The notes beneath the pieces are model-generated. The model did no database searches. It was not told the DNA's origin and worked only from the letters and a program-made list of their open reading frames with translations. A DNA stretch of 64,000 bases from Moniliophthora roreri. Lineage: Eukaryota > Basidiomycota > Agaricomycetes > Agaricales > Marasmiaceae. Below, in pieces: positions 60,826 to 64,000 of this stretch. Both the position numbers and the translations under genes were made by a program. The stretch's first letter is position 1, and the number at the start of each line of letters is the position of its first letter. Where the stretch lies: NCBI GenBank assembly GCA_001466705.2, contig LATX02000218.1:303127-367126 (forward strand). The letters run 5' to 3'.

Positions 60826-61935
60826 ATATAGTCTGACTCTATGGAGTTCAAGACTTCTTTAAGACAACTACAGTACACAGCATACTGGAAAAGGTCCTAG
60901 ACCAGTTTCTACAAAGAGCTTAATCACAGGCCCAATTCCTTTGTTAAGACTCTAACACTACATATGAGGTGTTCTTTTCATGCTATTAATACAAAGGAAA
61001 TACACTCAGAAAACTCTATTAGTTTCAAGCTATCATCACATATTGAAAACAGCAAGCATATTCTGTATTTTAATTTCCAGAAGAGTCTGTATTTTCTAAT
61101 AATTTTATAACAATGAAATTATAAAATTATCCTTCAGTTTTCTAATTACAAATATACTAAATTTTCTGCCTTATAAAATAGTGAGAAAACATTCAGAAAA
61201 TAAATATAAAATTTTGAATATTATATCAAGGAAAACATGTTAAATACAAAAGGAAAATTATATGAAAACTATCTGAAAACTGCTGTAAGATATAGTATTT
61301 CCACATGATTTTCCTACTATTTTCCTAGTGTTTTCCTAGTGTTTTCTCTGACTTTCCCACAATAAAAAATTTGGAATTTTTATCTTATCTTATCAGTATT
61401 TTCTGAGTATTTTCAACCAGAGAAAATTTAATGTTTTCTCAGCATGGAAATTATTCTAATATATTGTATTGTCTATTAATTCTCAGAATTTGAAAATTTT
61501 ATATTTTTTGCTATTGAAAATTTAGCATCCTCCAGACATATTCTTGTTGAGGGGACACAATCAAAATTTAGAATTTATAAATGCTTTTTTGAAAATCTTC
61601 TTTGCAAGAAGATTAAGTGTTTTCTCAATCAGAAAACCATGTTAAAAGAACACCTTGTACATAGTGTAAGTGTGTCACAACCTGATACCCAACACAGGCC
61701 ACACTCCAAAAGCCACCAGAACTTTTGGTGTAAAGTTATCTCTTAGAAAAGTGCCAAGTGCACTAAAGATGTTACTCTTTGTCTCTTATGATGCAAGTTC
61801 ATTATCAGATTTCTATCTCTCTGGAGTCACTCAGGACCAATCTCCAGGGCCTGAAGTGAGGAAGCAAAACTGGAATGGCACACACAATTATACACCAAAC
61901 AAACTCATCATGTATTCACAATCAGAGGGGGCAGA
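60826..61935 (+). mobile_element. Retroelement arm, inverted relative to 63.65-64 kb
   Basis: About 60826-60955 plus 61667-61930 is the reverse complement of 64000-63654. It carries the coding-like segment SGVTQDQSPGPEVRKQNWNG. It is broken by a 711-bp CACTA-like element. I infer an LTR and leader of a Ty3-type element from the integrase fragment attached to the opposite arm. Confidence 0.6.
60956..61666. mobile_element. 711-bp CACTA-like non-autonomous element
   Basis: The left end CACTACATATGAGGTGTTCT and the right end AGAACACCTTGTACATAGTG form imperfect inverted repeats of about 23 bp starting CACTA. TAA is duplicated at both sides (60953-60955, 61667-61669). The interior is very AT-rich with repeated GTTTTC/GAAAAT strings and no ORF. 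The opposite retroelement arm has the unoccupied site with a single TAA at 63873-63875. Confidence 0.85.
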
Positions 61936-62239
61936 GTTACTTGAGTATATACAAATATCTAGCTGACCTTATATATGGTCCATAGAATATATCTACAGAA
62001 AAATATAAATAATATCTGATAATTCAGGAAATAATAAATGAGTGACTGAAATGCTAAAAGAGGGAATATTTGGATGTCACAGAGTCTGGCCATTAGGGTA
62101 TCCAACCATATCTGCACAGGTATCTGCTTTCCAGTATTCTGGACTCTTAGATATTTGATTTTTCTCTTTTCTAGATGGGTCCAGATGGACAGATGAGTCC
62201 ATCCATTCCACATTCTCTTTTCCAGCATCTGCACAGCCA
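61936..62239. other. AT-rich sequence, nothing assigned
   Basis: No recognisable coding sequence; CpG-poor like its surroundings. Confidence 0.35.
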
Positions 62240-62246
62240 CTGATGT

Positions 62247-62805
62247 CTGGGTTTCAAAGCTTCTGAGGCTGGAACATACTGTTCCTGTTCCTGTCTCCTT
62301 TGATAATTTGTTCTTGATCTTATCTAGGACTTCACATTCCTTAAATATCAATTATATGTCTCATTGTATCTGTAGTCATGTAGCTACACTTGTTCTGAGG
62401 CTGTGTTGCCTCTTGTTAAGTAATTTCATCTATTTGCACCATGTTAGAACTCTTTATTAAGAGATCATCTGCTTTGATTCTGATCTGCATATTGAATTCC
62501 ATTGTCTGATCATTCTGATTGTTCCTTTCCAAGTCATCTCTCTGTTCTGNCTGCCAATGTCCAGGTTTCAAAGCTTCCAAGGCTGGAACATACTGTTCCT
62601 GTTCCTGTCTCCTTTGATAATTTGTTCTTGATCTTATCTAGGACTTCACATTCCTTAAATATCAATTATATGTCTCATTGTATCTGTAGTCATGTAGCTA
62701 CACTTGTTCTGAGGTTGTGTTGCCTCTTGTTAAGTAATTTCATCTATTTGCACCATGTTAGAACTCTTTATTAAGAGATCATCTGCTTTGATTCTGACCT
62801 GTATA
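62247..62805. repeat. About 235-bp block duplicated across a gap
   Basis: 62247-62490 and 62570-62805 are nearly identical (for example GAACATACTGTTCCTGTTCC and CTCATTGTATCTGTAGTCAT occur in both). They lie on either side of the N at 62550. This could be allelic or unmerged contig ends, or a true tandem repeat. Confidence 0.75.
62550..62550. other. Scaffold gap (N)
   Basis: Single N between the two similar blocks. Confidence 0.95.
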
Positions 62806-63322
62806 TTTCAATGCCTGATTGTTCCTTTTCTTTCAAGTGGTCTCTCTGTTCTGATGTCTTCTCTAAGTACCTCTGTACTGTATGACTGCATGTTGCACTT
62901 TGCAGATGTTATAGAAAAGTGAATAAATTGAAAATTCCTATTGATAGTACTTTGAGAGAGCTCAGTTAACTAGCCAACATGTTCATATGGTTATAGTTAG
63001 GTTCTCTACAGGTTTTGGGAGTGATCTGCTTCAGATCTGATACATAGATAAGTCAGAATGTACAGCTTAGACACCTCTGTATAGCGTATCATATAGCTCT
63101 TTGTACTTTCTAATACACTGTAGCTTCTCTAAGGCAATGACTAGCAGACTAGGCTCACTCTAGTCCTTATTACCCATTATCTGACATCATATCAAAGTGT
63201 TCTGATTCAAAAGTAATGTAAATTGAATAAAATTGGGTCTTTTCTAGATTTGCCATATTACCAAGATGCACAGTCACAAATATGTTCTCATAACCATGTG
63301 ATAGTCATGTGATGACTTCACT
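62806..63322. other. AT-rich sequence, nothing assigned
   Basis: No gene or clear repeat seen. Confidence 0.35.
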
Positions 63323-63652
63323 TCACTCCAACAGTGTATGTGTCCATGTAGGTGGAATCTTAATCATACTCAACTGCCTATCTTGGCATGGTTGACATAA
63401 TTTCACAAACCATTCTACATTATGCTCTAGCTCTGGCCACCAAAATCTCTTTTTAAGGAGTTGCTCAGTTGCAAACATTCCTTTATGACCCACATATTCA
63501 TGTGCTGCTGACATCATCCACATTCTTTTGTTGTTCAAAACTAACAGCTTATGCTGTCCCTCTATTTCTTCATTTCTTCTATACAGTTTGCCTTCTTTGT
63601 CCACAAAGAACCTCTGAGCCTGCTTCTTTATAAATTTTTCATAATCCTTGTC
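63323..63652 (-). pseudogene. Ty3-type integrase zinc-binding fragment
   Basis: On the - strand: DYEKFIKKQAQRFFVDKEGKLY, then HEYVGHKGMFATEQLLKKRF, then WWPELEHNVEWFVKLCQPCQ. This is the H-H-C-C integrase zinc-binding domain (His in HEYVGH, Cys in CQPC) of a retrotransposon pol protein. A stop follows soon after, so the integrase core is missing. Upstream sequence is cut by the gap at 63653. Confidence 0.8.
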
Positions 63653-63653
63653 N
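63653..63653. other. Scaffold gap (N)
   Basis: Single N within the retroelement. Confidence 0.95.
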
Positions 63654-64000
63654 GATTGTGAATACATGACGAGTTTGTTTGGTGTATAAATTTGTGTGCC
63701 ATTCCAGTTTTGCTTCCTCACTTCAGGCCCTGGAGATTGGTCCTGAGTGACTCCAGAGAGATAGACATCTGATAATGAACTTGTGTCATACTTTTCTAAG
63801 AGAAACTTTACACCAAGAAGGAGCCTTGGGCACTTGGAGTGTGGCCTGTGTGCGTAGCAGGTTGTGACACACTTAGAGTCTTAGCAAAGAGTGTGCCTGC
63901 ACTGAACTCTTTGTAGAAATTGGTCTAGGACCTTTTCCAGTATGCTGTGTGCTGTAGTTGTCTTAAAGAAGTCTTGAGCTCCATAGGGTCAGACTATATC
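63654..64000 (-). mobile_element. Retroelement arm, inverse of 60.8-61.9 kb
   Basis: The reverse complement matches 60826-60955 joined to 61667-61930. It encodes the same SGVTQDQSPGPEVRKQNWNG segment on the - strand. It lacks the CACTA-like insertion. It runs off the window edge. Confidence 0.65.

Overview
This is a nuclear scaffold piece from a basidiomycete fungus, most likely an agaricomycete. The evidence is dense short GT-AG introns (about 45-65 bp), DUF6535 membrane proteins, a Zn2Cys6 transcription factor family, secreted GH3 and GH16 glucanases and an MPAB/Lcp-type oxygenase. Six single-N scaffold gaps (48835, 53569, 54306, 56885, 62550, 63653) lie in the right third.

Layout. (1) 0.3-17.8 kb: a DUF6535 neighbourhood with three full genes (one +, two nearly identical -) and at least four relic copies of the sequence upstream of the gene, all on the - strand. 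Between the first two DUF6535 genes are a disordered Ser/Thr/Pro-rich gene, a small His-rich CxxC gene and a 571-bp MITE just upstream of that small gene. (2) 17.8-20 kb: no convincing gene. (3) 20.2-30.6 kb: an ordinary housekeeping stretch with a 1131-aa disordered coiled-coil protein whose ATG is probably split by an intron, and a Dnf1/Dnf2-type P4-ATPase lipid flippase. (4) 31-54.2 kb: six copies of one Zn2Cys6 regulator gene, three on + (the first broken) and three on -, around one complete GH3 beta-glucosidase and decayed 5' fragments of the same GH3 gene. The first regulator copy carries a 2996-bp transposon with 9-bp target duplications. (5) 54.3-64 kb: gap-ridden, transposon-rich sequence. 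Beyond about 58 kb it becomes strongly CpG-poor and holds decayed MPAB-type oxygenase and GH16 genes, nested DNA transposons, a CACTA-like element and Ty3-type retroelement pieces in inverted orientation.

How it fits together. The lipid flippase and the disordered protein are conserved single-copy type genes. The DUF6535 and Zn2Cys6/GH3 blocks are local family expansions in which several kilobases including flanks were copied and then decayed. At least five kinds of non-autonomous DNA transposon can be defined to the base from inverted repeats and target-site duplications. One insertion has a matching empty site within the window.
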